A stretch of DNA of 64,000 nucleotides from an uncultured Lachnoclostridium sp. (GCA_946415315.1 CAMKRZ010000010.1:1-64000); one strand, 5' to 3'. Counted from the stretch's first letter, positions 8,480 through 16,868 are shown. Translations and numbers: made by a program. Notes: generated from the sequence alone by a model not told the origin.

Positions 8480-9238
8480 ATGGGTTCAATTCCGATGAAT
8501 CGTGTGATGGAGCGGCTTGACCGGTTGGTTGCGGCCGACGACTCGGCAGGCGCAAGAAGGCATCTTCTGTACTGGCTTGAGGAGGCGCGGCTCTCCGGCG
8601 ATGAGCGCGCGATGCTGACCTTCTGCAACGAGCTGATGGGGCAGTACCGTATGGCAGGGAACGCGGAGGAGGCGATCCGCAGCGCGGAAAATGCGCTCTC
8701 TCTTGTGGAGAAACTGGGCCTTGAAAACACGGTGTCCGCGGGGACCGTGCATGTGAACTGCGGAACGGTATATACCGCATTCGGACGGCCGTCGGACGCG
8801 ATGGCGCAGTACCGGAAGGCGGAGGAGATTTTCCGGCAGCAGCTTGCGTCTCCGGACGCGCGCATGGGCAGCCTGTACAACAACATGGCATCGTGCCTGG
8901 CGGCGCTGGGGGAGTATGCGGAGGCGGAGAAGTCGTACGCGAAAGCGCTTTCCGTGATGGAGGCGATTCCGGGCTCCGAGCCGGAGCAGGCAATCACCAT
9001 GCTGAATCTTGCGGATCTGCTGCGCGCGGCGTACGGCCTTGCGGAAGCCTGCGAGCGGATCGACGACTGTGTTCAGAAGGCGTATGATCTTCTGGAAAAG
9101 GAGGACGTTCCGCGAGACGCAAACTATGCGCAGACATGCGGAAAATGCGCGCCTGTCTTCGAGTTCTACGGCTGGTTTGTGTACGCGACCGAACTGCGGA
9201 AGAGGGCTGCGTGGATCTATTCGCGCGAGGCAAAATGA
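8480..9238 (+). CDS. Tetratricopeptide repeat protein
   Basis: A 252-residue soluble helical protein with three to four TPR-like hairpins, for example GNAEEAIRSAENALSLVEKLG, GRPSDAMAQYRKAEEIF and GEYAEAEKSYAKALSVMEAI, where alternating Ala/Gly/Tyr sit at TPR consensus positions. ATG 8480 follows GGGAGG. It is 33 bp before the DUF4037 gene, and TPR and DUF4037 proteins are frequent neighbours in Clostridia, so a protein-protein partnership is likely. No enzymatic motif is visible. Confidence 0.85.
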   Translation: MGSIPMNRVMERLDRLVAADDSAGARRHLLYWLEEARLSGDERAMLTFCNELMGQYRMAGNAEEAIRSAENALSLVEKLGLENTVSAGTVHVNCGTVYTAFGRPSDAMAQYRKAEEIFRQQLASPDARMGSLYNNMASCLAALGEYAEAEKSYAKALSVMEAIPGSEPEQAITMLNLADLLRAAYGLAEACERIDDCVQKAYDLLEKEDVPRDANYAQTCGKCAPVFEFYGWFVYATELRKRAAWIYSREAK

Positions 9239-9271
9239 GATTTGTACGATCGGACAGAGAAAGGCGAGGAC

Positions 9272-10258
9272 ATGAAGGGTCTGGAGATATCACGGGCGTT
9301 CTGGGAAGAATGCGGCAAACCGATGCTTGAGGAGCGGTTCCCCGAACTGATGGGGCTGATCGCCGTCGGGCTTGTCGGCGCCGGCTCGGAGCGCTACGGC
9401 TATGACGATGAACTTTCGAGAGACCACGATTTTGAGCATGGATTCTGCATCTATCTGCCGGACGAGGAGAAGGTGAACAGGCGGCAGGAATTCCTGCTGG
9501 GAAGGGCGTATGAGTCTCTGCCGAAGGAGTTCATGGGGCTTCGCAGAAGTCTCTTCAACCCTGCGGGCGGCAACCGCCACGGCGTGTTCCGTACCGCGGA
9601 GGTTTTTCGCACGATGACCGGTCTGCCGGGGATGCCGGACGGCTGGCGCGATTTCCTGCGGGTGCCGGACGAAGCGCTCGCGGAGGCGACCAACGGCGCC
9701 GTATTTTACGACGGCCTCGGAGAGTTCAGTGCGATCCGTGATGCGTGGGGCAATCCTCCGCGCGATGTACAGCTCAAGAAACTGTGCGGTTATCTGATCC
9801 GCATGAGCCAGACCGGCGAATACAACTTCGAGCGATGTGTGAAACGGTTGGACAAGGCTACCGCGCAGCTCGTTCTCGCGGAGTTTGTCCGGGCGACGAT
9901 AAGCGCGTGGGGATGGATCCATAACCGGCCCACGCCGTACTACAAATGGTGCCTTCGATCGCTGGCGGATTACGCCGGCTCCGCGCATCTGTATGTTATG
10001 CTGAACACGCTTCTGCTCAACGGGACCGTCAGCTCCGGAACGGAGGAAGACCTGGCGGAGGTCGCAAGAAACGGGGACGGCACGTGCTCAGCGATGGATC
10101 TGATCCGGTGCATTTGCGCGGAGATCATTGCCGGTGTGAAACGCGGATTTCCGGAGTGCGCGGGGGAGACGGATCTGCAGCGCATGGCGCTTGCGCTCAA
10201 TGACCGCATCGGTGACGGCGTGCTTCGGAGCATGAGTCCGCTCGCGGCGATCGGGTAG
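9272..10258 (+). CDS. DUF4037 protein, possible nucleotidyltransferase fold
   Basis: A 328-residue protein with the DUF4037 hallmark near residue 40, GSERYGYDDELSRDHDF. The Gly-Ser pair followed by an Asp-x-Asp pair resembles the GS...DxD active site of minimal nucleotidyltransferases (inference from motif; substrate unknown). The C-terminal half is helical. The ATG at 9272 has a weak GGCGAGG site 4 bp upstream; the in-frame start 30 bp earlier lacks a ribosome site. It lies between the TPR gene and the Mrr-like nuclease, all in one direction with gaps of 10-33 bp. Confidence 0.82.
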   Translation: MKGLEISRAFWEECGKPMLEERFPELMGLIAVGLVGAGSERYGYDDELSRDHDFEHGFCIYLPDEEKVNRRQEFLLGRAYESLPKEFMGLRRSLFNPAGGNRHGVFRTAEVFRTMTGLPGMPDGWRDFLRVPDEALAEATNGAVFYDGLGEFSAIRDAWGNPPRDVQLKKLCGYLIRMSQTGEYNFERCVKRLDKATAQLVLAEFVRATISAWGWIHNRPTPYYKWCLRSLADYAGSAHLYVMLNTLLLNGTVSSGTEEDLAEVARNGDGTCSAMDLIRCICAEIIAGVKRGFPECAGETDLQRMALALNDRIGDGVLRSMSPLAAIG

Positions 10259-10268
10259 GGGAGAAGGC

Positions 10269-11210
10269 ATGAACGGTTACGAATACGAACAGGCGTGCGC
10301 GGACTACCTTCGCAGGAAGGGCTTCCGGGATGTTCAGGTGACGCAGGCGAGCCGCGACCAGGGCGCCGACATCATTGCCGTACACCGGAAGCAGCGGTAC
10401 GCGGTTCAGTGCAAATACTACGCGACGCCGGTGGGCAACAAGGCGGTGCAGGAAGTCTATGCGGCCGCGACATTTTACGAATGCGACCGCGCGGTCGTGA
10501 TGACCAACAATACATTTACCAAGGGCGCGATCGAGCTGGCGGAGTCGCTCGGCGTGGAGCTGATGCCGGGGATCGAGCCCGCAGGACGACGCTTCGGTCC
10601 GGCGGAAATCCTGATCGTTCTGCTGACACTCGCGGCCGTCGGGCTGATCGCGTATATCGCCGTGAAACCGGATTGGCCGAACGCTCCGGAGCCGTTGAAG
10701 CCCGAGACGCTCGGCACGAACGACAGCGCGTACTACATTGCCTCGGGGCTTGTCATCCTGGGCGGGATGTTGTTCTTTCTCCGGGCGTACGGCTGGGGAA
10801 TGGCGGTGTATGCGGCAGCGGCGGCTTCGGGATTTGTTCTGGTCGGGATTCAGGACAACTGGAAGGCATTGTATCCCATAGTCGGAATCTTCGGCATGTT
10901 GCTGTGTCTGTTCCGGCTTCTGTGCTCCCGCAGGTACCGCGTCCGTGAGGCGACTTTCGCCGTGGCTGAGGAAGCGATCGAACCGCCTGCCGGCGCTTCG
11001 GAAAATGAACCCGCGGACGGAGTTGCGGCATCAACGCAGCAGGGAGCGGAAGAGCGGTTGCCGGAGGAGGGCATGTATCTTCTCGGAGAGCTGGTGCAGG
11101 TAGCGGAACAGCGGCTGCGCGAGGCGGATGATCCGCAGGAGCGGGAGTGCCTTGGGGAGATTGTAGACAGAACATATGCATTTCTTGCGGAACAGAGAGA
11201 GAATAGCTGA
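10269..11210 (+). CDS. Membrane-anchored Mrr-like restriction endonuclease
   Basis: A 313-residue protein. Residues 1-100 form an Mrr/PD-(D/E)xK-type nuclease: N-terminal GYEYEQACADYL helix, Asp34 in QGADIIAV, and the Gln47-x-Lys49 pair in VQCKYY, followed by NKAVQEV. Residues 110-225 hold three to four membrane helices; the rest is acidic and helical. Mrr-like nucleases fused to membrane segments occur in many Firmicutes and are thought to cleave modified or foreign DNA, but the role of this form is not established. ATG 10269 follows GGGGAGAAGG. Degenerate copies of its 3' end follow it. Confidence 0.88.
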   Translation: MNGYEYEQACADYLRRKGFRDVQVTQASRDQGADIIAVHRKQRYAVQCKYYATPVGNKAVQEVYAAATFYECDRAVVMTNNTFTKGAIELAESLGVELMPGIEPAGRRFGPAEILIVLLTLAAVGLIAYIAVKPDWPNAPEPLKPETLGTNDSAYYIASGLVILGGMLFFLRAYGWGMAVYAAAAASGFVLVGIQDNWKALYPIVGIFGMLLCLFRLLCSRRYRVREATFAVAEEAIEPPAGASENEPADGVAASTQQGAEERLPEEGMYLLGELVQVAEQRLREADDPQERECLGEIVDRTYAFLAEQRENS

Positions 11211-11316
11211 TAAAACCGGCGCGTTTCCCATAGAACAGCGGGAGGATAGCTGAAAAATCGGCGCATTACTCGTCAAACAGCGGGATCGCTGAAATTACCT
11301 GCATATTTCCCGCCGG
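11190..11316 (+). repeat. Three degenerate ~43-bp tandem copies across the mrr-like stop codon
   Basis: Units start near 11190, 11233 and 11275. Each begins AACAGNGNGA, continues to a GCTGA that includes the gene's TGA stop in the first copy, and then holds a GC-rich GGCGC-like middle in the first two. The gene ends in Glu-Gln-Arg-Glu-Asn-Ser-stop; the second and third copies would encode similar endings followed by stops. This looks like old tandem duplication of the gene end. A hairpin CCCGCCG/CGGCGGG (11309-11337) follows. Confidence 0.65.
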
Positions 11317-11370
11317 ACATCTTATGGTTGTCGGCGGGTTCCGATAACAGGGGGGCTGTAACATAAGAAA

Positions 11371-11400
11371 TCGGGGCGGACACTCGCGTGTCCGCCCCGA
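11371..11400 (-). terminator. Terminator hairpin of hsp20
   Basis: A 13-bp perfect stem TCGGGGCGGACAC with loop TCGC (11371-11400). Read on the minus strand it is followed by ATTTCTTATG, a weak U-rich tail, and lies 43 bp beyond the hsp20 stop. It may also serve the rightward operon ending at 11210. Confidence 0.7.
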
Positions 11401-11442
11401 CTCACTTAAGGGGGGTAGAAAAATAAGATTCAGTAAGAATCG

Positions 11443-11886
11443 TCAGCCTTCAATCGGGATGTACTTCTTCTGTTCAACCTTCGGCTGGTCTTCCTTCTTC
11501 GGGATGGTGACGATCAGGACGCCGTTCTCAAACTTTGCCTTGATGTCCTCCTCGGTCACCTGCTTGCCTACATAGAAGCTTCTGCTGCAGGAGCCGTAGA
11601 AACGCTCGCGACGAAGGAACTTGCCGTTCTTGTCCTTCTCATCGTTCTCGGCCTTCTTGGTCGCATTGATGGTCAGGTAGCCGTTCTTCAACTCGGCTGT
11701 GACATCTTCCTTGCCGTAACCCGGCAGATCAATGTTCAGCTCGAAGTCGCCTTCATTTTCCTTCACATCGGTCTTCATCAAACCGTTGTAGTTGCGTGCA
11801 CCCGCGAAACCGGGCTTTTCAGGAACCATGAAGTCATCGAAAAAGTCATCAAAAAGGTTTTCACCGAAAATTCTGGGCATCAACAT
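11443..11886 (-). CDS. hsp20: Small heat-shock protein, Hsp20/alpha-crystallin family
   Basis: A 147-residue ATP-independent holdase chaperone that keeps unfolding proteins soluble. The alpha-crystallin domain (about residues 36-135) shows DFELNIDLPGYGKEDVTAEL, GYLTINATK, the Phe-rich FLRRERFYGSCSRSFYV strand and AKFENGVLIVTIPK with the GVL motif. The C-terminal IPI motif (YIPIEG) binds neighbouring subunits in the oligomer. ATG 11886 lies eight bases from AAAGGAGG on the minus strand. Expression is under a perfect CIRCE operator (12028-12054) with a leader of about 120 nt. Confidence 0.96.
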   Translation of the reverse strand: MLMPRIFGENLFDDFFDDFMVPEKPGFAGARNYNGLMKTDVKENEGDFELNIDLPGYGKEDVTAELKNGYLTINATKKAENDEKDKNGKFLRRERFYGSCSRSFYVGKQVTEEDIKAKFENGVLIVTIPKKEDQPKVEQKKYIPIEG

Positions 11887-12012
11887 ATGTCATTCCTCCT
11901 TTGCGTGAAGTAACTCACGTTCTCTTGTAAAGTAACTTGGGGAATCGGTTGCCCTGGCGGGGGAGGCTGTCGCTTCGGAACCCGTAAGGTCTTTTCCCTT
12001 CGTTCTGACTGC

Positions 12013-12041
12013 ATTATATCACCGTTGTTAGCACTCGTCAA
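12013..12041 (-). promoter_or_regulatory. Sigma-A promoter of hsp20
   Basis: Read on the minus strand: TTGACG (12041-12036), a 17-bp spacer, then a perfect TATAAT (12018-12013). The CIRCE element covers the -35 and most of the spacer, so HrcA binding would exclude polymerase. Confidence 0.85.
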
Positions 12042-12054
12042 GAGTGAGTGCTAA
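12028..12054. promoter_or_regulatory. CIRCE operator (HrcA binding site), perfect consensus
   Basis: TTAGCACTC, nine spacer bases, GAGTGCTAA: an exact match to the CIRCE consensus bound by the heat-shock repressor HrcA. It usually controls groESL and dnaK operons; here it controls a lone hsp20 gene, and it lies about 65-90 bp upstream of the rightward esterase promoter as well. Confidence 0.95.
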
Positions 12055-12119
12055 CAATTATTGTGAATTTTCTGTGTTTTGCAATTTGGAATCCAACGGT
12101 CCGGTCTTTTGGTTAGTGG

Positions 12120-12148
12120 TTGTCCGAAACCCGGTTCTGTGGTATAGT
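12120..12148 (+). promoter_or_regulatory. Promoter of the esterase gene
   Basis: TTGTCC (12120-12125), a 17-bp spacer and TATAGT (12143-12148), about 38 bp ahead of the ATG at 12186, which follows CGGAGG. Confidence 0.6.
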
Positions 12149-12185
12149 AATTCCGTATAAAGAAGAAATACTTCGGAGGTTTATC

Positions 12186-13016
12186 ATGGCACATTTTCAT
12201 GGCACGTTTTTTTCGAAAACGCTCAGCCGTCCAGTTCATTTTACGGCTGTTCTGAGCAACGACGTTGCGTATGGCACGGAAAATAATCCGCATTTCGGGA
12301 GACCGGTAAAGAATGTCTATCTGCTGCACGGTTACAGCGGATGCGATACCGACTGGTTCACAAACGTTCCGCTCGGCGAGATTGCGAACCGCTTCAACGT
12401 GAACTTCTTCCTGCCGAACGGCGACAACAATTTCTATCTTGACCAGCCGCAGACGGGCTGCAAATACGCGAGCTTCGTAGGCAGGGAGTTCATCGACTAC
12501 ACGCGCAAAACGTTCGGGCTGTCGGACAAGAGGGAGGATACGTTCATCGGCGGTCTTTCGATGGGCGGCTTCGGCTCGCTGCACACGGCGTTTCTGTTCC
12601 CGGAGACGTTCGGCAAAGTGATCGCGCTCTCGTCCGCGCTGATCCAGAACGGGCTGGCGTTCTTTACACCGGACATGGACAACGGCATGGCAAACTACGA
12701 TTACTACAAATGGATCTTCGGCGATCTGCAGAATGCGGCGAAGACGGACATCAACCCTGAGGTGCTGGTGCGCAACCTCAAGGAGAGCGGAGCGCAGATC
12801 CCGGATGTGTTCATGGCCTGCGGCACGGAGGACTTTTTGTATCGCCCGAACTGCGATTTCAAGGCGTTCCTGGACTCCATCGAGGTTCCCGCGACGTACG
12901 TCACCGCGCCGGGCGTGCATGATTTTGCGTTCTGGAGAACGCACCTTGTGACCGGACTTATATGGGCTCTGGAGCCGGAGAATTTCGCGGATCAGTTCGG
13001 CGACAAGCTGAACTGA
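12186..13016 (+). CDS. Alpha/beta-hydrolase, esterase D-like
   Basis: A 276-residue serine esterase of the PF00756 putative-esterase group, which includes S-formylglutathione hydrolase and feruloyl or acetyl-xylan esterases. Visible features: oxyanion region LLHGYSGCDTDWF, nucleophile elbow GGLSMGGFGS (Ser in GLSMGG), and the catalytic His in APGVHDFAFWRTH near the C-terminus. No signal peptide, so it acts in the cytosol. It stands alone between its own promoter (12120) and a bidirectional terminator (13052). With GH10/GH43 enzymes 10 kb away, deacylation of imported xylo-oligosaccharides is possible but unproven. Confidence 0.9.
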   Translation: MAHFHGTFFSKTLSRPVHFTAVLSNDVAYGTENNPHFGRPVKNVYLLHGYSGCDTDWFTNVPLGEIANRFNVNFFLPNGDNNFYLDQPQTGCKYASFVGREFIDYTRKTFGLSDKREDTFIGGLSMGGFGSLHTAFLFPETFGKVIALSSALIQNGLAFFTPDMDNGMANYDYYKWIFGDLQNAAKTDINPEVLVRNLKESGAQIPDVFMACGTEDFLYRPNCDFKAFLDSIEVPATYVTAPGVHDFAFWRTHLVTGLIWALEPENFADQFGDKLN

Positions 13017-13051
13017 CAGGAGCAGATTCCGCAGAAACAATACCGAAACAG

Positions 13052-13077
13052 AACGGGCATCCGTGAGGATGCCCGTT
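13052..13077. terminator. Bidirectional terminator between convergent genes
   Basis: Perfect 11-bp stem AACGGGCATCC-GTGA-GGATGCCCGTT followed by TATT. It lies between the esterase stop and the stop of the minus-strand hypothetical gene at 13105, so it can serve both. Confidence 0.8.
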
Positions 13078-13104
13078 TATTGCTGACGAAAAATGTGAAC
13101 CGGA

Positions 13105-13533
13105 TCAGAATTTGCCGATCGTTGCGCCGACGGTCGGGAGCGACGAGATGTCGAGGATCATCCACGCCGTCATGCCGGTTTCGATCGTGTGCTTGTGCAT
13201 GTTGGCTGCGAGCTCACTCGGAAAATCGAGCGCGTCGCATTTCATGACATCGAGAACCGGTACCTGCATCGGAGAGCCATCCACGAAGACGACGACTACG
13301 TCATTCTGGGAGAACGTTCCGACAGAGACAAGGCCGCGCACAACACAGCGATCCTTGTACAGCTTTGCGCGCTTGATGCCGACTTCCGTAGCCTTGGGAG
13401 CGATCATGAAGGACTCGTCGACGCGGAACATGTTCGGATAGTTGCCGTCTGCGGGGATCGACTCCGCCGGGAACGGCTGTGCTGCCGGAGCCGGAGCTTC
13501 CTTCGGTCCGAAAAGTTTACTGAAAAACCCCAT
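13105..13533 (-). CDS. Small conserved hypothetical, possible EF-Tu-domain-2-like barrel
   Basis: A 142-residue soluble protein that I do not recognise. The N-terminus MGFFSKLFG is amphipathic and is followed by a Pro/Ala-rich linker (residues 10-30). The middle VVRGLVSVGTFSQNDVVVVFVDGSP and VPVLDV resemble the beta-barrel of elongation-factor domain 2, including a GxxxxGD-like turn (inference from pattern only). ATG 13533 follows AAGGAGG on the minus strand, so translation should be efficient. It has no partner genes. Confidence 0.75.
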   Translation of the reverse strand: MGFFSKLFGPKEAPAPAAQPFPAESIPADGNYPNMFRVDESFMIAPKATEVGIKRAKLYKDRCVVRGLVSVGTFSQNDVVVVFVDGSPMQVPVLDVMKCDALDFPSELAANMHKHTIETGMTAWMILDISSLPTVGATIGKF

Positions 13534-13881
13534 AGTACAATATCCTCCTTATGCGGCGGTCAGTTTCCTGCGGAAACCCGCCCTGATGCATGTAATTATA
13601 TCACACACGGCAAGGTCGTTGCAATGGCTAAAAAGTACGGTGCACCGCATATTTCATGCGGAAAATGAATCCCGGACAGTAGTTTTGTAACAAAGATGTA
13701 ACATACGGTTTTTCGCCTTTTTCTTGCGTTTTGCGCTTTCCTGAGTATAATATATTTGGTTTACTATGTGGGGATGACTTGTTGCGCGTGTTTATTTTCC
13801 GACTGACAGACGCCGGAAATTTTGACAGCTCTGTCCGAAGTCCGGTCGAAAGGACAGAAATTCAATATAGAGAGGTTTAGC
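13534..13881 (+). promoter_or_regulatory. Intergenic region with promoter of the PAP2 gene
   Basis: A divergent gap of 348 bp. A sigma-A-type promoter is visible as TTGCGT (13724-13729), a 16-bp spacer and TATAAT (13746-13751). The transcript would carry a leader of about 120 nt before ATG 13882 and its AGAGAGG site. I see no riboswitch or strong hairpin in the rest. Confidence 0.6.
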
Positions 13882-14490
13882 ATGCCGTTTTTAGCGTTTG
13901 ATCTTTCGGCCTTTAACGGGTTCGATTCCGACATTTTACTGTATATTCAGGAGCATATCCGCTGTGAGTTCCTGGACTGGATCTTTCCGAATATCACCTA
14001 TCTCGGGGATGCGGGTATCTTCTGGATCGTGCTGACCGCGATCCTGATGTGCTTCCGCAAGACGCGCCGGGCTGCCTTCTGCTCGATGTTCGCGCTGATC
14101 GGCTCGCTTCTGCTGAACAATATCATTCTTAAGCCGCTTGTCGACCGCGTTCGTCCGTACGAGATCTACGAAGGACTCGTGCTGATCGGAAAGAAGGCGA
14201 AGGATGCCTCGTTCCCGTCCGGACACACGGCCGCGAGCGTCGCATCCGCGGTGGCACTGAGCTTTCATCTGAGAAAGAGATGGTCAATCCCGCTGATCAT
14301 TTTTGCGCTGATGATCAGTTTTTCCCGATTGTATATCGGAATTCATCATCCGACGGACGTGCTGTTCGGTATCGTGGACGGCCTTCTGCTCGCGTTGATC
14401 GCATGGATGATCGAGCGCCGCATGAACCGGAGTGTGGTGTGGTATCAGCGTTTTACCGGTGAGAAGAGAGAGGAACAACAGGAAGCGTAA
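13882..14490 (+). CDS. PAP2-family membrane phosphatase
   Basis: A 202-residue polytopic phosphatase. All three PAP2 motifs are intact: KPLVDRVRP (84-92), PSGH (112-115) and SRLYIGIHHPTD (148-159), giving catalytic His115 and His155 with Asp159. Such enzymes remove phosphate from undecaprenyl pyrophosphate or phosphatidate at the outer face of the membrane. The next gene, 33 bp on, is a glycosyltransferase-GtrA fusion that would use undecaprenyl phosphate, so lipid-carrier recycling is the likeliest job. The ATG at 13882 follows AGAGAGG; an in-frame extension upstream to 13822 lacks a ribosome site. Confidence 0.93.
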   Translation: MPFLAFDLSAFNGFDSDILLYIQEHIRCEFLDWIFPNITYLGDAGIFWIVLTAILMCFRKTRRAAFCSMFALIGSLLLNNIILKPLVDRVRPYEIYEGLVLIGKKAKDASFPSGHTAASVASAVALSFHLRKRWSIPLIIFALMISFSRLYIGIHHPTDVLFGIVDGLLLALIAWMIERRMNRSVVWYQRFTGEKREEQQEA

Positions 14491-14523
14491 CGCAGGGTGC
14501 GCGGAGCACCCGGGGAGGTTCGT

Positions 14524-15633
14524 TTGAACGTGACGATCGTTCTTCCGTCGCTGAACCCCGATGAGAAAATGATCCGCACCGTGGAGGGGATCCTCGCGGA
14601 AGGGTTTACGGACATCGTGGTTGTGGATGACGGAAGCGCTGAGGAATACAGAAAGCCCTTTGAGACGGTGGCGGCGATGGAAGGCGTGACCGTTCTTGCG
14701 CATGAGGTAAACAAGGGCAAGGGCCGTGCGATGAAGACGGCGTTCGCCTATGTACTGGAGCATCGCCCGGACTCGAAGGGCGTTGTGACGGTTGACGGCG
14801 ACGGGCAGCATTTGCCGAAGGATATCCGCGCCTGTGCGGAGGCGATGATCGCGGAGGGCGATAAGATCGTTCTCGGCGTGCGCGATTTCAGCAAGCCCGA
14901 AGTGCCGTTCAAGAGCCGCAACGGCAACAACATCACCAAGGCCGTGTTCCGCATTTTCTGCGGGATCCGCATCAGCGATACGCAGACGGGACTGCGCGCG
15001 ATCCCGAGGCAGCACCTGCCGCTCATGTGCGAGATCGCGGGCGAGCGCTACGAGTACGAGACCAATCAGTTGCTGATCTTCAAGGATGAGGGGATCAAGC
15101 TGCACGAAGTCACGATCGACACGGTGTACATCGATGATAATGCGTCTTCGCATTTTCATCCGTTCCGGGATTCGTGGCGGATCTACAAGATCATTTTGAA
15201 ACACATCGGCAAATCGGTCCTGGCCAAGTTTCTGGGGGCGTCGCTTCTGTGCTTCCTGATCGATACGTCGCTGTTCTACCTCCTCAATACCGTGCTGTGG
15301 GGAGCGGGCATGACGGCCGGGGAGGATTCGCAGCTGCGAGTCGCGCTTGCGACCATCGGGGCGCGTGTGGTGAGCACGATCTGCAATTTCTGCCTGAACC
15401 GGAAGGTTGTGTTCCAAAACACCGACGACGTCAAGAAGACGCTTATACGGTATTACATCCTGGCGATCTGCCAGATGACGCTGTCGTTCTCGCTGGTGTA
15501 TCTGGTGGCGGAGAGGCTGCTCGGCATGACTGCGGGAATCCTGGAGTCGATCGTCAAATTCTTCGTCGACATGTGCCTCTTCGTGGGGAGTTTCCTCGTC
15601 CAGAAGCACTGGGTTTTCAAAAAAGGAAAATGA
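14524..15633 (+). CDS. Glycosyltransferase family 2 fused to GtrA membrane domain
   Basis: A 369-residue fusion. Residues 1-225 are a GT2 transferase of the dolichol/undecaprenyl-phosphate sugar synthase type: LPSLNP, VVVDDGS, HEVNKGKGRAMKTAF, the metal-binding VDGDGQH and DTQTGLRAI. Residues 235-365 are a GtrA-like four-helix unit (LCFLIDTSLFYLLN, FCLNRKVVF). In GtrA/GtrB systems the transferase loads a sugar on undecaprenyl phosphate and GtrA helps flip it for wall or teichoic acid glycosylation; here both are in one chain. Start is probably TTG 14524, six bases after GGGGAGG; GTG 14530 is possible. Co-transcribed with PAP2. Confidence 0.92.
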   Translation: MNVTIVLPSLNPDEKMIRTVEGILAEGFTDIVVVDDGSAEEYRKPFETVAAMEGVTVLAHEVNKGKGRAMKTAFAYVLEHRPDSKGVVTVDGDGQHLPKDIRACAEAMIAEGDKIVLGVRDFSKPEVPFKSRNGNNITKAVFRIFCGIRISDTQTGLRAIPRQHLPLMCEIAGERYEYETNQLLIFKDEGIKLHEVTIDTVYIDDNASSHFHPFRDSWRIYKIILKHIGKSVLAKFLGASLLCFLIDTSLFYLLNTVLWGAGMTAGEDSQLRVALATIGARVVSTICNFCLNRKVVFQNTDDVKKTLIRYYILAICQMTLSFSLVYLVAERLLGMTAGILESIVKFFVDMCLFVGSFLVQKHWVFKKGK

Positions 15634-15721
15634 TCCTGCGGGCGATTCCGGGTGCGGTGCAGGGCGTGTGATCATACAGAATGAACGTGTGTGGGAATAT
15701 TCGGTAACATAGGAGAACATT

Positions 15722-16816
15722 ATGGGAAAGAGGATTTTACGGTATTTTTTGCGGCTTTTGCTGTTTCTCGCGGTTACGCTGGTCATTGTGGCCGGCTCGC
15801 TGTACGCGGTGATCTACCGCTGCTGCAACGGACCTTCCGCCGCGGCGAAGGCAACGTTTGTAACAACCTTTAAGGAGACGGGTCAGCTCAAGTTCGTCCC
15901 CAACCTTGTGATGTCAAAAGCGGAGATCCAGAAGATCGTCGATGCCAACAATCTGAAGCCGATGGATACCGAGAGCAACAAATCTCTGATCAAGATCGGA
16001 CACAACGACGGTCCGGAGATCGAAGATCCGAGTAAGAAGGACAAGGAGAAAGAGGTGTTCGACGAGAACGGCGTTCGTATCGTGGAAGTGCCCGGCCGCA
16101 CGTTCTTCGGGAAAATGATGATCGTCAAGGATCCTTCCCAGGTGATCGTCGGAACGACCTATCCGTGGAAGGAACTCGGTGAGGATCTGGATAAGATCGT
16201 CAAGAAATACAACGGTGTCGGCGGTGTCAACGGCGGTCTTTATCAGTCGGACAACAACAAGGGCGGAAGCCCCTACGGCGTTGTCGTTTCGCAGGGGGAG
16301 ATCCAGTACAACAAGCCATCCCAGAGAGGACTGTACCTGATCGGTTTTGACGAGGATGACTACCTGGTGATCAAGAATCTCGAGGGTATGAAGGCCGATG
16401 ATGTCAAGGCCTATGTCAAGGAAGCGCGGATCCGCGACGCGGTTACCTTCCAGGAGGAGTTCAAGGACGAGAACAACCATTTCGTGCCGCTGGTCATCGA
16501 TGGTCAGGGGCGTGAGATGCAGGGACTCGGCAGCGGAAGCAACCCGAGAACCGCGATCGGTCAACGTGCGGACGGAGCGGTGCTTCTCTTCGTCACGGAC
16601 GGTCGTGGCGCAGGCGGACATCTCGGTGCAACTGCGGCGGACCTGATCAGCGTGATGCTTGAGTTCGGCGCTGTCAACGCGGCAAACCTCGACGGTGGCA
16701 GCTCCTCGTCGATGTATTACGGTGATGAATATGAGATGACGAGTGTGACGTTCTATTACCAGCACGCATCGTGGAGGTTGCCGGATGCGATGGTCGTTCT
16801 GCCGAAGAGTAATTGA
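15722..16816 (+). CDS. Phosphodiester glycosidase (NAGPA/DUF2233) family, membrane-anchored
   Basis: A 364-residue protein with one N-terminal membrane helix (about 8-33) and an extracytoplasmic domain of the NAGPA family. Hallmarks: NGVGGVNGGLY, NPRTAIGQRADG, VTDGRGAGGHLGATAADLI and NLDGGSSSSMYY near the C-terminus. Family members split phosphodiester-linked sugars; bacterial ones are implicated in wall-polymer or exopolysaccharide turnover. The neighbours, PAP2 and GT2-GtrA, fit an envelope glycopolymer role. The region before the domain (residues 60-120) is charged and rich in Lys/Glu/Asp. ATG 15722 follows AGGAGAA. Confidence 0.9.
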   Translation: MGKRILRYFLRLLLFLAVTLVIVAGSLYAVIYRCCNGPSAAAKATFVTTFKETGQLKFVPNLVMSKAEIQKIVDANNLKPMDTESNKSLIKIGHNDGPEIEDPSKKDKEKEVFDENGVRIVEVPGRTFFGKMMIVKDPSQVIVGTTYPWKELGEDLDKIVKKYNGVGGVNGGLYQSDNNKGGSPYGVVVSQGEIQYNKPSQRGLYLIGFDEDDYLVIKNLEGMKADDVKAYVKEARIRDAVTFQEEFKDENNHFVPLVIDGQGREMQGLGSGSNPRTAIGQRADGAVLLFVTDGRGAGGHLGATAADLISVMLEFGAVNAANLDGGSSSSMYYGDEYEMTSVTFYYQHASWRLPDAMVVLPKSN

Positions 16817-16868
16817 TCGGGAATATGAAGTGAAAGTAATTTGATAACAGCAGGGGGAGTATTTCTCA

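Noticed and set aside
14284..15786. 500-codon minus-strand frame opposite PAP2 and GT2-GtrA
   Set aside because: Spans three plus-strand genes with clear motifs; composition is that of a shadow.
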